The notes below the pieces were generated by a model. It worked only from the letters and a program-made list of their open reading frames with translations. It searched no databases and was not told where the DNA came from. Shown in pieces: positions 31,485-41,831 of a stretch of 64,000 bases of DNA (the first letter of the stretch is position 1; each line of letters begins with the position of its first letter). The stretch comes from Euptelea pleiosperma. Its lineage: Eukaryota > Streptophyta > Magnoliopsida > Ranunculales > Eupteleaceae. The DNA lies in the NCBI GenBank assembly GCA_035048495.1, contig CM068540.1, positions 14,616,829 through 14,680,828 on the forward strand, written 5' to 3'. The position numbers and the translations under genes were made by a program.

Positions 31485-32320
31485 ATCTATATAACAAAAC
31501 AGGGAAGTTGTCTCCCCACTTATACCCCCTCTTATCTATTTAGACAAAGAAGGGCTGAGATCTTATCCCCCAAATAGATGGTGGATCTCAGTCATTCACA
31601 CCCAATTTTGACAAACGCTTTGTTGGAGAGTGCCATGGGCATTGGCCACCCACTATCTATATAACAAGTGACAGTGGTCTTATACACCTCTTATCTTATA
31701 TGGCCTCAATAATGAGTAGTTGAGATCCACTATGCTTCATATCGATGGCTGAGATTAACTCCCACCCGATTTTGACAAACACTTGGAAAGTACTGCGGGC
31801 ACAGGCCACCCACGCATATAACAAAACAACTCAGTTGTATTCTCTTATCTTATCCATCGATCTAATGTGGACAGTTAGATAAAGAGTGGTTGAGATCAAA
31901 TCCATCGATCTAATGCGGACGGTTAGATTTCAGCCACTCAATCCGCCTCATTTGACCTCAATTTATTCAAAATTTGAATTTCAACACTGTTATTTTTTGT
32001 TATTTATGTTATTTTACTATTTCTCCCTCTATGCGTTACAATCCGTTATAACAGCCGTTGTAATGGAAAAAATGATAACGCCCCAGTCCGTTATACCATT
32101 TGAGTGCTGAAGGCTCCCAATTTTTACAAACGCTTTTGTCGGAGAGTGTCGTGGGCATGGGCCATTTACTATTCTATATAACAAAACACATTGGTTGTCT
32201 CCCTACTTATACCTCCTCTAATCCTCCCCCAAATGGACGGTGGATCTCCGCCACTCACCTGATTTTGGCAAATTCTTTGTCGAGGAGTGCCGATGGCATG
32301 GGGCACCCACTAGTAGGCAA
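31485..32320 (+). repeat. Four diverged tandem copies of a ~160-bp unit
   Basis: Copies start at CTATATAACAAAACA-like sequence near 31486, 31658, 31814 and 32172. They contain TTATC(C)-rich sequence, GTGGATCTCAGTCA and TTTTGACAAACGCTTTGT. They end GGAGAGTGCC..GGGCA..GGCCACCCACT just before the next CTATATAAC. A hAT fragment (31977-32098) interrupts the third. The CTATATAACAAAACAC start is also the first sequence of the leader arrays at 2452, 33877 and 36289. Confidence 0.6.
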
Positions 32321-32536
32321 CAAATCAGAGAATATATGAACATATTGGGAAACAAATAACAATAAAGGAGATCTATCCTTTTGGTAGAAGAAACATGCTG
32401 TCTTTGGTCTCTGAATTGCCATTTGTGAGAGTTCTGTCCATTTATGGATGCTGCAGTGTATCTTCGGTGGCATGATTTCTGTGAGAGCAATCAATGTGCG
32501 TATCTTTAACACCTTCAATGAGAGTATTCTTAACAC
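32321..32536. other. Unclassified spacer
   Basis: Short stretch with TCTGTCCATTTATGGATGCT and GTATCTTCGGTGGCATGATT. I see no gene, RNA or repeat that I can name. Confidence 0.3.
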
Positions 32537-32775
32537 ATCTGGTAGGCACCCTGAACCATCCTCTGCAGGATCATCTAAACTTGTCTCATCAAATTATCCT
32601 TGACACGCCTGTAAGTATTTCTGACTTCACCAACAGTTTTTCAGCGTCCCAGAATTCCAAGAGTGGAACCAAATAATTGACTAAAGGACTTTTTGTCTGT
32701 CTCAACAAAACTCGCTCAGTTTCAGGACAGAGAACTTTAGCAGGCTTTATGATTTCCGCAGGCCGTAGCTCAGAC
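32537..32775 (-). pseudogene. MSH7: MSH7-like fragment, second copy
   Basis: Same exon part as 552-1010 but ending at CATCTGGTAGGCACCCTG (32533 on). It reads LRPAEIIKPAKVLCPETER and PLVNYLVPLLEFWDAEK, then loses frame at the same five-T run (plus-strand CAGTTTTTCAG). The shared one-base loss shows the copy was already a pseudogene when duplicated. A hAT derivative sits at the same site (TSD GCTCAGAC/GTTCAGAC). Confidence 0.8.
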
Positions 32776-32841
32776 CAAGGTTTAAAGGGGACCGTCATAT
32801 CGGTATAACGGACTGGGGGCATTACCGTTTTTTAAACCTTG
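32776..32841. mobile_element. 66-bp internally deleted hAT MITE at the same site as 1011-1507
   Basis: CAAGGTTTAAAGGGGACCGT to TTTTTTAAACCTTG with flanks GCTCAGAC and GTTCAGAC. It is the counterpart of the 497-bp element at 1011, reduced to its ends. A further fragment (32855-32922) ending AAACCTTGG follows. Confidence 0.7.
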
Positions 32842-32849
32842 GTTCAGAC

Positions 32850-33261
32850 AGTAATGGGGTAGGTCCGAATCTGTTATAATGGCCGTTATTTTCGTTATAA
32901 CAGCCGTTTTTTAAACCTTGGTTCAGACAGTAATATATGTGTGGGACCCAACTCCTCAAAAGTGAAGTGGACCTCACAAAAGGGGACTTGTCAAAGCAAG
33001 ATGAGATATGATACTCCCCAGAATTAGAATTACTGAAAAAATGAAGACAAAATAGCATAAAGAAAACAAAGTACAGACGGAAGTCAATGTAAAACAGAAA
33101 TATATGTGTATGTGAACAAACCTTCATAGCCAATTTCTCCACATTGATTGAGAAATTCTTTTCTGAAAATTAATCCACAATCAAGAATTTAGCATAAATA
33201 CGTCAGTGAGAAAATAAACGTAACATTACAAGAAAAAATGACATTTCATGCAGTATGTATA
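32850..33261. repeat. Copy of the 1508-2309 MSH7-flank block
   Basis: AGTAATATATGTGTGGGACC through CAATTTCTCCACATTGATTG to AACATTACAAGAAAAAATGAC, matching both left copies. On the minus strand it reads as a 106-codon frame without recognisable domains. Confidence 0.6.
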
Positions 33262-33271
33262 TATTTATTCA

Positions 33272-33665
33272 GGGTCGGGCTCAAGGGACCCCCATTTCTG
33301 ACCCCCTTTTTTGACCCCCATCTTGGCGTACCGACATAGAAGATGAATCATTGGCTGATTTTTGGTGAGGATGATCTCTATATATGGTGAGGAGATCATC
33401 GTCACAAAAATTCAAATCATTCTGATATTCATAGACTGGTTTAGAAGCTGAGGCATTATGGACCGTCGATTTTTACCGTGTAACTTTAAAACCACATTTG
33501 ATGGGGTTAGAAATTTCAGAATGGGCTGATTTTTTGTTGAGGTGATCTATATGGTGAGGTTATCATCCCCACCAAAAATCAGCCATTGATTCATCTTCTA
33601 TGTAGGTACGCCAAGATGGGGGTCAAAAAAGGGGGTTAGAAATGGGGGTCCCTTGAGCCCGACCC
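33272..33665. mobile_element. MULE-type MITE, most complete copy
   Basis: Termini GGGTCGGGCTCAAGGGACCC and GGGTCCCTTGAGCCCGACCC are exact inverse, continuing inward through GACCCCCATCTTGGCGTACC. The flanks ATTTATTCA (33263-33271) and ATTTATTTA (33666-33674) form a 9-bp duplication with one mismatch, which supports a Mutator-type origin for the family. Confidence 0.78.
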
Positions 33666-33721
33666 ATTTATTTATGTTTATGTGGCCAAAAAAGGGGACT
33701 CTTCAGAGATGGTTCAAAGGC

Positions 33722-34345
33722 GCAGGTTTCGTTTCCGTAGTTTCGGAGGTTACGGTCCGAAACTTGACGAAAACCAAAGTGAAACAGTTTCGGTCATTTT
33801 TTTTTTTCCAAAACTTCAGAAAACAACGCAACGGGTACGTTTTTTTCTTGATTTTGATAAAAAGAAATCAAAGTATCTATATAACAAAACACAACTTATG
33901 TCTTTTGTTATATAAGTAGTGGTTCAGATCGACTCAGATAGACCCATCTACTTTCCTTCATCCAACGGTTGAAAATGAAAACATAAAGGTTGGAAACCAA
34001 TATGGGAACGCCACTCATGAATATGGAAACCAATCAAGGAAAACATAAAGTTTGGAAACCAATATGGAAACCTCACTCATGAAGATGGAAACCACGCACC
34101 TCGAAAATGGAAACCATGTCCAAATATGGAAACCCTAAAACCCACGACTCACTCTCTCTCTCTCTCTCTCTCTCTAGACCGCACTCTTTTCCAAAGTCCT
34201 CATCTCTCTCCCTCACAGCCAAAGAACAGCCAAAGAATAAGAAGAAGAAAGGGGTCTCCTAGCTTCATCGACGTCTCTCAAGTAAGTCGTCTTCATCTCT
34301 CTCCTCTCTCTTGGGTTGCGGGTGCTACGTTAGGGTTGCTGTTTG
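33722..34345 (+). repeat. Single diverged leader unit
   Basis: GTTTCGTTTCCGTAGTTTCG head, then ACAACTTATGTCTTTTG and TTATATAAGTAG as in the 2.4-12.5 kb array. ATGGAAACC-rich sequence, a (CT)n tract (34150-34175), AAGAAGAAG, and AAGTAAGTCGTCTTCATC (donor-like, ~34279) follow. It shares the architecture but diverges strongly downstream of the first ~100 bp. It contains a 77-codon frame over the CT tract that is not credible as protein. Confidence 0.55.
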
Positions 34346-34888
34346 GCACGGGTTGTTGAACTCCGTTGATGCCCGGATAACCTTTGTTGTAGACATGGAT
34401 GATGAATATGTGTCCTTACGGTAATAAATTAGGGCCTGTGAGGAGTGCCGTTGATTTGTGTCCATGTTGCAGAGGTGACACTTTATACTGTTGTATAAAG
34501 CAATCTATACTTTTTAAACCATGTGATCTTACATTGCATCAACGCAGTTCAGCAACCATAACAGATCCACGCTTAATCCAACGGCGGATAGGTTTTCTCC
34601 TTCATCCTTTAGTGATTTCTACGCCGTTGGATTTCTACAACCAATGAAAAGACCAACCGGACTGATTTTTGGTATGTGCTCACTGTACATTCAGTGTTCT
34701 CTAAGATGTGACATGTGACACGCCTACATGTTGATTCCACTCCACATGTAATCGATGGATTAAAGTGATTTGCATGGGTTGATTTTTAACGGTGGATTTG
34801 AGCATTATGGTACAAAGATCCAAAGGTTCTAAATCACTAATCAGGCTGACTCCATAACACGTGGCACAATCAATTGAGTATAACCGGC
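34346..34888. repeat. Dispersed non-coding repeats
   Basis: 34600-34860 carries GTGATTTCTACGCCGTTGGA and GATTTTTAACGGTGGATTTG, members of the dispersed family. No gene supported. Confidence 0.4.
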
Positions 34889-35146
34889 CAAGGTTTAAAA
34901 AGGCGGTTATAACGGTATAACGGTATAACGGACTGAGTGTGTCACCATCTTTGTTTTTTTCTGTTATAAGGGATTGTAACGTTCAAGGGCAAAAATGAAA
35001 ATAACCGGAAAAATGGCGTTGGAATTCAGAATTTCAAAAATGGGAAATAATGGAAAAAAAAAACAAAAAAAAACAGAAATAACAGCCCTTTTTCACAAAA
35101 TTTTCCAGAAAATAACCGTCGTTATAACGGCCTTTTTTAACCATTG
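34889..35146. mobile_element. hAT-type MITE
   Basis: CAAGGTTTAAAAAGGCGGTT to GGCCTTTTTTAACCATTG. Flanks TAACCGGC and AACCGGCT share AACCGGC, a slightly eroded target duplication. CGGTATAACGG motifs inside. Confidence 0.7.
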
Positions 35147-36288
35147 AACCGGCTACAATATGAGCTATGTGGCATATTCTTATAAATTTCTGACCGTATA
35201 GATGTATGGCTCAACCCTAGACATGTGGCACGTACATTTGGCCCGCCTTTGTAGACCTACCCACCAAATCTTAAACTGATTGGGATATATTTGAACATTT
35301 TTTGGGTACTCAAATCCAACAGCTAGAAATCACCAACCAGGTTGATTTTTGTGTACACGTTCCAATAAGAGCATTGAATATTTGGCACATTTTAGAGGAT
35401 GCTGATCGTAAGGAGCCTTTGCCCAATCCTAGATGGGCATACAAACCAAAAATCAGCCAGATCAAAGATTTCTAAGCGTTGGATTGGAGTCATTTTTATG
35501 ATTTAATTTTAACCGTAGGAATTGGAGCATATTGACCATTATTGGGGTACAAGGATCCAAAGGTTTAAAATCATTTTCATGGGTTGATTTTTAATCGTGG
35601 AAATCAGCCTGACGTCTTGGCATAGGCTAGACATCCATATTCACTAGGGATGGGCCAGACATCCACCCAAGGATGGGCTAGAGATCCATACGGTCGGTGT
35701 CCTCGAATAGTGCTCGACATGGCTCATATGCTCGTATTGTGGTCCTTCGGCAAGAGATCGTGCATTTGGTATATGCAGGGGTGGAACCTATGGACCACAT
35801 GGCAAACGTTTTAGAGATTGCTGACCATATGGTGGTTTGGTACACGTTGGATTGGAGTCATTTTCATGGAAGGGCACGTATTGGTGATCTCTATGTTTTA
35901 AAAAATGTCATTTTATTTTATGTTTATAATCAATCAATCAATCATGTTGATTTTTGGTCAAAGAGGTTTCCAACAAGGGTACATAGATAGAAGAGTTCAT
36001 GTCATTTTATGAACCCGATTGATGATCTCTACGTTTGAATCCAACTCTAGAGATCACCAATCAGGGTGAATGTGTGCATTGATGTTGATGCATCTATAAT
36101 CTTCTCCTCTCCTTTTCCTACTACGTAGTTATAAACTGTGGGACCTACACAAGGGCATTTATGTGTACAAAAGTATATATATTTTAATATTTTTGACGGG
36201 GGTTGAAATGGATGAGTGCCGGGCACCTGAATTTTTTTGAGGACGTTTTGTCAGGGAGTGCCAACGGCACAGGTCATCCCCTAGTCTA
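35147..36288. repeat. Dispersed non-coding repeats and junction motif
   Basis: Several diverged copies of the AATCAGCC(T/A)GAT..GATTTCT motif (35170-35620), then GGGATGGGCCAGACATCCAC repeats (35640-35690). A 97-codon frame at 35697 has no domain and lies in the same repeat material. 36230-36288 carries TTTTGTCAGGGAGTGCCAAC before CTAGTCTATATAACAAAACAC, the motif that starts leader units. Confidence 0.45.
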
Positions 36289-36554
36289 TATAACAAAACA
36301 CAACACAAACATAACTCTTGGTTGAGATCGGCCTACTACCCTTATCCATCCAATGGTTGAGAAGGAACAAAACCACACTCAAATAGGGAAACCCTACACG
36401 TTCCCTACAAAGATGGCAACACTAAACGAAGATGGAAACAAATGAACGCCTGAAACATATGGAAACTACCCCTACACGTTCCCGCCAAATATGGAAATGC
36501 TAAACAAAGATGGAAATTAACCCAATCTCTCTCCCACGCCTCTATCAAAAAACC

Positions 36555-36588
<34 letters not shown>

Positions 36589-39534
36589 CCCACTCTTCTC
36601 TCCAAGAAGAAGAAGAAGAATAATAATAAGAACCTGGCATCATCGAAGACTGAGATCAGGTAAGTCATCCTTATCTCTCTCCCTCTCTCTCTCCCTCTTT
36701 CTCTTGGATCAATATCTTACAGTCCCCGGTTTGAACCATGCGTTCATCTCTTGGATTTGGAAAAGAGATCCACCTTTGGATCTGAAAAGAGATCAAAAGG
36801 TGGATCAGTGAATATAGGAATATACATACCAAAAATCAGACCGTAGCAACTCAAGGGTCGGTTCCGTAAAGGCTAACAGTGAAAGAAAGAAGTTCCAAAA
36901 AAAAAAGAGTTAGTTCAAACAGAAGTCAAGAACAAGAAAATTTGTTCGGTTTTTTTTTTTTGTTCGGAAGAAAACTAACAGTTATTCAACAATTAAATTT
37001 TTTTGCTCTTCAACTTTCTTGCTTTCACATCTCTTCCTCTCCGGCTTCAACGTTGCAGCGCCTCTCCACAGGGAATCTCTTCCTCTCCCGCTTCAACGTA
37101 GCAGCGCCTCTCCATAGGGAATCTCTTCCTCTCCGGCTTCAACGTAGCAGCGCCTCTCCACATAGGTATTGTTCTCTACCTTATCTCCTGCTCTTCTCTC
37201 TTCCCTTCTTCTTCTCCTTCTTAAGGAAAACCCTAATGTTAGGAGTTAAGAAAATTCTTAGGTTAGGATTTTGTAGATCTTCAACATTTTTGAAACTCTG
37301 TCGATTTGCATATTCAAAGACTGGTTCGGAAGCTTAAGAATTATGGACGTCGATTTTTACCATGTAACTTGAAAACCACATTTGATCAACACAAACATAA
37401 CTCATGGTTGAGATCGGCCTACTACCCTTATCCATCCAATTATGGTTGAGAAGGAACAAAACCACACTCAAATAGGGAAACCCTACACGTTCCCTACAAA
37501 GATGGCAACACTCAACGAAGATGGAAACAAATGAACGCCTGAAACATATGGAAACTACCCCTACACGTTTCCGCCAAAGATGGAAATGCTAAACAAAGAT
37601 GGAAATTAACCCAATCTCTCTCCCACGCCTCTATCAAGAAACCCAATCACTCTCTCTCTCTCTCTCTCTCTTTCGAAAACCCACTCTTCTCTCCAAGAAG
37701 AAGAAGAAGAAGAATAATAAGAACCTGGCATCATCGAAGACTGAGATCAGGTAAGTCATCCTTATCTCTCTCCCTCTCTCTCTTGGATCAATATCTTACA
37801 GTCCCCGGTTTGAACCATGCGTTCATCTCTTGAATTTGTAAAAGAGATCCACCTTTGGATCTGAAAAGAGATCAAAAGGTGGATCAGTGAATATAGTAAT
37901 ATACATACCAAAAATCAGACCATAGCAACTCAAGGGTCGGTTCCGTAAAGGCTAACAGTGAAAGAAAGAAGTTCCAAAAAAAAACGAGTTAGTTCAAACA
38001 GAAGTCAAGAACAAGAAAATTTGTTCGGTTTTTTTTTTTTGTTCGGAAGAAAACTAACAGTTATACAACAATTAAATTTTTTGCTCTTCAACTTTCTTGC
38101 TTTCACATCTCTTCCTCTCCGGCTTCAACGTTGCAGCGCCTCTCCACAGGGAATCTCTTCCTCTCCCACTTCAACGTAGCAGCGCCTCTCCATAGGGAAT
38201 CTCTTCCTCTCCGGCTTCAACGTAGCAGCGCCTCTCCACATAGGTATTGTTCTCTACCTTATCTCCTGCTCTTCTCTCTTCCCTTCTTCTTCTCCTTCTT
38301 AAGGAAAACCCTAATGTTAGGAGTTAATAAAATTCTTAGGTTAGGATTTTGTAGATCTTCAACATTTTTGAAACTCTGTCGATTTGCATATTCAAAGACT
38401 GGTTCGGAAGCTTAAGAATTATGGATGTCGATTTTTACCAGGTAACTTGAAAACCACATTTGATCAACACAAACATAACTCATGGTTGAGATCGGCCTAC
38501 TACCCTTATCCATCCAATGGTTGAGAAGGAACAAAACCACACTCAAATAGGGAAACCCTACACGTTCCCTACAAAGATGGCAACACTCAACGAAGATGGA
38601 AACAAATGAACGCCTGAAACATATGGAAACTACCCCTATACGTTCCCGCCAAAGATGGAAATGCTAAACAAAGATGGAAATTAACCCAATCTCTCTCCCA
38701 CGCCTCTATCAAGAAACCCAATCACTCTCTCTCTCTCTCTCTCTCAAACCCACTCTTCTCTCCAAGAAGAAGAAGAAGAATAATAATAAGAACCTGGCAT
38801 CATCGAAGACTGAGATCAAGTAAGTCATCCTTATCTCTCTCCCTCTCTGTCTTGGATCAATATCTTACAGTCCCCAGTTTGAACCATGCGTTCATCTCTT
38901 GGATTTGGAAAAGAGATCCACCTTTGGATCTGAAAAGAGATCAAAAGGTGGATCAGTGAATATAGTAATATACATACCAAAAATCAGACCGTAGCAACTC
39001 AAGGGTCGGTTCCGTAAAGGCTAACAGTGAAAGAAAGAAGTTCCAAAAAAAAAAGAGTTAGTTCAAACAGAAGTCAAGAACAAGAAAATTTGTTCGGTTT
39101 TTTTTTTTTGTTCGGAAGAAAACTAACAGTTATACAACAATTAAATTTTTTTGCTCTTCAACTTTCTTGCTTTCACATCTCTTCCTCTCCGGCTTCAACG
39201 TTGCAGCGCCTCTCCACAGGGAATCTCTTCCTCTCCCGCTACAACGTAGCAGCGCCTCTCCACAGGGAATCTCTTCCTCTCCGGCTTCAACGTAGCAGCG
39301 CCTCTCCACATAGGTATTGTTCTCTACCTTATCTCCTGCTCTTCTCTCTTCCCTTCTTCTTCTCCTTCTTAAGGAAAACCCTAATGTTAGGAGTTAAGAA
39401 AATTCTTAGGTTAGGATTTTGTAGATCTTCAAACATTTTTGAAACTCTGTCGATTTGCATATTCAAAGACTGGTTCGGAAGCTTAAGAATTATGGACATC
39501 GATTTTTACCATGTAACTTGAAAACCACATTTGA
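36289..39534 (+). repeat. Three-unit chimeric leader array, ~1.08 kb period
   Basis: GTTGAGATCGGCC recurs at 36321, 37407 and 38485 (periods 1086 and 1078). The first ~700 bp of each unit equals the 2.4-12.5 kb array (ATGGAAAC block, (CT)n, (GAA)n, GTAAGT to TTACAG, A/T runs, TTCGGAAGAAAACTAACAG). After ACAATTAAA it switches to the module of 15516-15870 (46-bp minisatellite, GTATTG donor, telo-box). Units join at CCACATTTGAT|CAACACAAAC and lack the TATATAAG segment. A 152-164 codon frame recurs, reading through both donors; I regard it as fortuitous. Confidence 0.9.
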
Positions 39535-41070
39535 TGGGGTTAGAAATTTCAGAATGGGCTGATTTTTTGTTGGAGTGATCTATATGGTGAGAAGATCATC
39601 CCCACCAAAAATCAGCCATTGATTCATCTGTATTGTCTTGATAACTTACTGGAAGATGCCTTCTCAGTCAAGATGGAACTAGACGTTTAACGATGGTCGT
39701 TTTTTGTTGACGCAGTCAGCACGTATTTGATTTATTAGGTGGCTTGTTGCGGAGAAAGAGAAAGCTGGGCTCTTGACACCAAATACATCTAAAGTCAATA
39801 AAATATTAATTTTTAAAACTACAGGTTGCAATGGTAGTGTACGATTTAGGAGTTTGTAGTTCTTTTGAGTTGTGTTTTGAATGGTTCTTGCATTTCTTGT
39901 TTTTGATAAAATGTCTCAAACGTTGTATATATTTTTAACTTGTTATGATTAGGGAGTAAAACTTGGCCGAAACAGTGATTGCCCACAATATGAACCACGT
40001 TGCACATTTTAGTGGACGCCGACCGTATAGATGGTCAATCCCTACGTGGACGTACAGTCCAAAAATCAGCCTGATTTGTGATTTCTGGGCATTGGTTCGG
40101 AATTATTTTCATGGGCTGATTTTAATAGTGACTGCCCACAATATGAACCACGTTGCACATTTTAGAGGACAACGACCGTATAGATGGTCAATCCCTACCT
40201 GGACGTACAAACCAAAAATCAGCCTGATTAGTGATTTCTGGGCATTGGATGGGAATTATTTTCATTGGCTGATTTTAACTGTGTGAATTTGAGCATTATT
40301 GACCCTTATTTGAGGTACAAAGATCCAAAGGTTTGAAATCACTAATCAAACTGACTTTTGGTTTGTACGTCCACCTAGGGATTGGAATAACATCCATATG
40401 GAGTCCTCTAAAAGTGTGCCACGTGGCTCATATTGCACACTGTCATAATTGCAAGTGAAATAGAGGAATCCATATGGTCTGTCCTCTTAGTGTTTTACAA
40501 ATCTCGCTTCAAGGTGCGTGAGGCTTATGCCTCGAGGCAGGTGTAACGTCCTGACCTCAAGGCTTAAACTTTGACTGATTTATAAGAGGCTTGCGCCTCA
40601 CCCAATCAAGGCAAGTACCCGGGCTGAACATAAAAGTTTTTCTCATTCTTTCTCCTCTCATTTATACAAGTCTGTATATATATATATATATATAGGGTCA
40701 GGATCGGGGGACAACAATTTCATACAAAGTTTTTGACAACAAAAATTGGTGCGGGCCAATTTATAAATTAAGTATTGGAATGGGATGAATTTTGGCGAGG
40801 ACAGTCTCTAGGGTGAGGAGATCATCCTCACAAAAATCCAACTCATTATGATATTCGTAGACTGGTTTACAAGTTGAAGAATTATGGACCATTTATTTTT
40901 ATTGTTAACATGAAAACCACATTTGATAGCAGGGTTAGATTTTTCAGAATATGCTGATTTTTTGTAGGGATGATCTATATGGTGAGGAGATCTTCCTCAC
41001 CAAAAATCATCCATTGATTCATCTTCCAAGTGGATACAACAAAATTGTTGTCAAAGACTTTGTATGAAAT
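39157..41070 (+). repeat. Segmental duplication SD1, right copy
   Basis: Collinear with 15516-17440. The leader module here is the end of the third array unit. The MULE-type MITE at its end is complete (40695-41086), unlike the left copy. It continues into (TA)n and the CKI1 upstream region. Confidence 0.85.
39960..40475. mobile_element. Inverted-repeat element with 168-bp tandem sub-block
   Basis: Paralogue of 16325-16835. Two consecutive blocks (GCCCACAATATGAACCACGT at ~39981 and ~40134) are nearly identical and in the same reading frame, which makes a 107-codon frame of two 56-residue repeats. The right arm is the inverted counterpart (GTGCCACGTGGCTCATATTG). Confidence 0.5.
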
Positions 41071-41086
41071 TGTTGTCCCCCAATCG
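40695..41086. mobile_element. MULE-type MITE, complete, within TA repeats
   Basis: GGGTCAGGATCGGGGGACAA to TTGTTGTCCCCCAATCG. It is bounded by (TA)n runs on both sides (40675-40694 and 41090-41112), so a target duplication cannot be read. Confidence 0.65.
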
Positions 41087-41130
41087 TAATATATATATAT
41101 ATATATATATAGGGCTGGGATATTCTTACT

Positions 41131-41433
41131 AATGGATGTGGGGCCCACATGCAGATGAGTTAAGGGGTGATTTTTGGTGAGTGTGATCTCCTTACCATGG
41201 AGATCGTCCTCACCAAAAATCAATAATTTTTAAAACTTCTAACCCAAATACAGACCTAAATCTAACAGTGAAAATGGATGGTCCAAAATTTTTCAATTTG
41301 CAATCTACTTTTCACAAGGTTACAAATGTTGGAATGGGCTGATTTTTTGTGTTGCTGACATCCACATTGAGAAGAATATTATCACCAAAAATCACCCCTT
41401 AACTCATCTGCATGTGGGCCCCACTTCCATCAG
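41131..41433. mobile_element. Related MITE next to the CKI1 promoter
   Basis: GGATGTGGGGCCCACATGCA and GATGAGTTAAGGGGTGATTT at the left; the exact inverse AAATCACCCCTTAACTCATC and TGCATGTGGGCCCCAC at the right, about 50-bp arms. It ends about 80 bp upstream of the TATA-like box, so it is part of the distal promoter. Confidence 0.65.
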
Positions 41434-41513
41434 TTTTCAGTTTAACAAATGCAGCCTCAGTGAACACGGCAGATCTTAATTCAAGCAAGATGCAAATTGG
41501 TAAAAGTAAACAG

Positions 41514-41520
41514 TATAAAT
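41514..41520 (+). promoter_or_regulatory. TATA-like box of the CKI1-like gene
   Basis: TATAAAT in CAGTATAAATGCCATCC, 318 bp upstream of the start codon. A start site about 30 bp downstream would give a ~285-nt leader. Inferred from position only. Confidence 0.4.
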
Positions 41521-41831
41521 GCCATCCACAGTGCAGTGTTTTGCTTCTGTGCTTATCTACTCAGTGAAATGATGGGAGGAAAAAAAATCGGATTTGTCAT
41601 AGACGCAACTTTTGTCATTTGGCATGCTTCGAACATGGATAAATTCATGTTTTGTTTTGGTTGTTAGGCCTGCATTAATCCAGGTCTCCTCAGGGAGGGA
41701 GTAATACCCACCCTTTAATTTATAACAAGTAATAACACAAAATGCACATCCTCTCTCTCTAATTTGAACTTTGTAATAATCCATTCCTACTTTATTTGCA
41801 ATTGCAGAATCTCCAGTGCAGATATTACTCA

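Noticed and set aside
35697..35990. 97-codon frame starting MSSNSARHGSY
   Set aside because: Lies in dispersed repeat material shared with other sites and has no domain or conserved paralogue.
39027..39521. 152-164 codon frames in the chimeric array
   Set aside because: They read across two putative splice donors, consist of low-complexity sequence and the minisatellite, and vary in length between units.
39963..40286. 107-codon frame with two 56-residue repeats
   Set aside because: Explained by a 168-bp (multiple of three) tandem duplication within an inverted-repeat element; the left paralogue is not open.
40675..41112. (TA)n runs as possible origin or matrix elements
   Set aside because: Simple dinucleotide slippage around a MITE insertion; nothing more can be supported.
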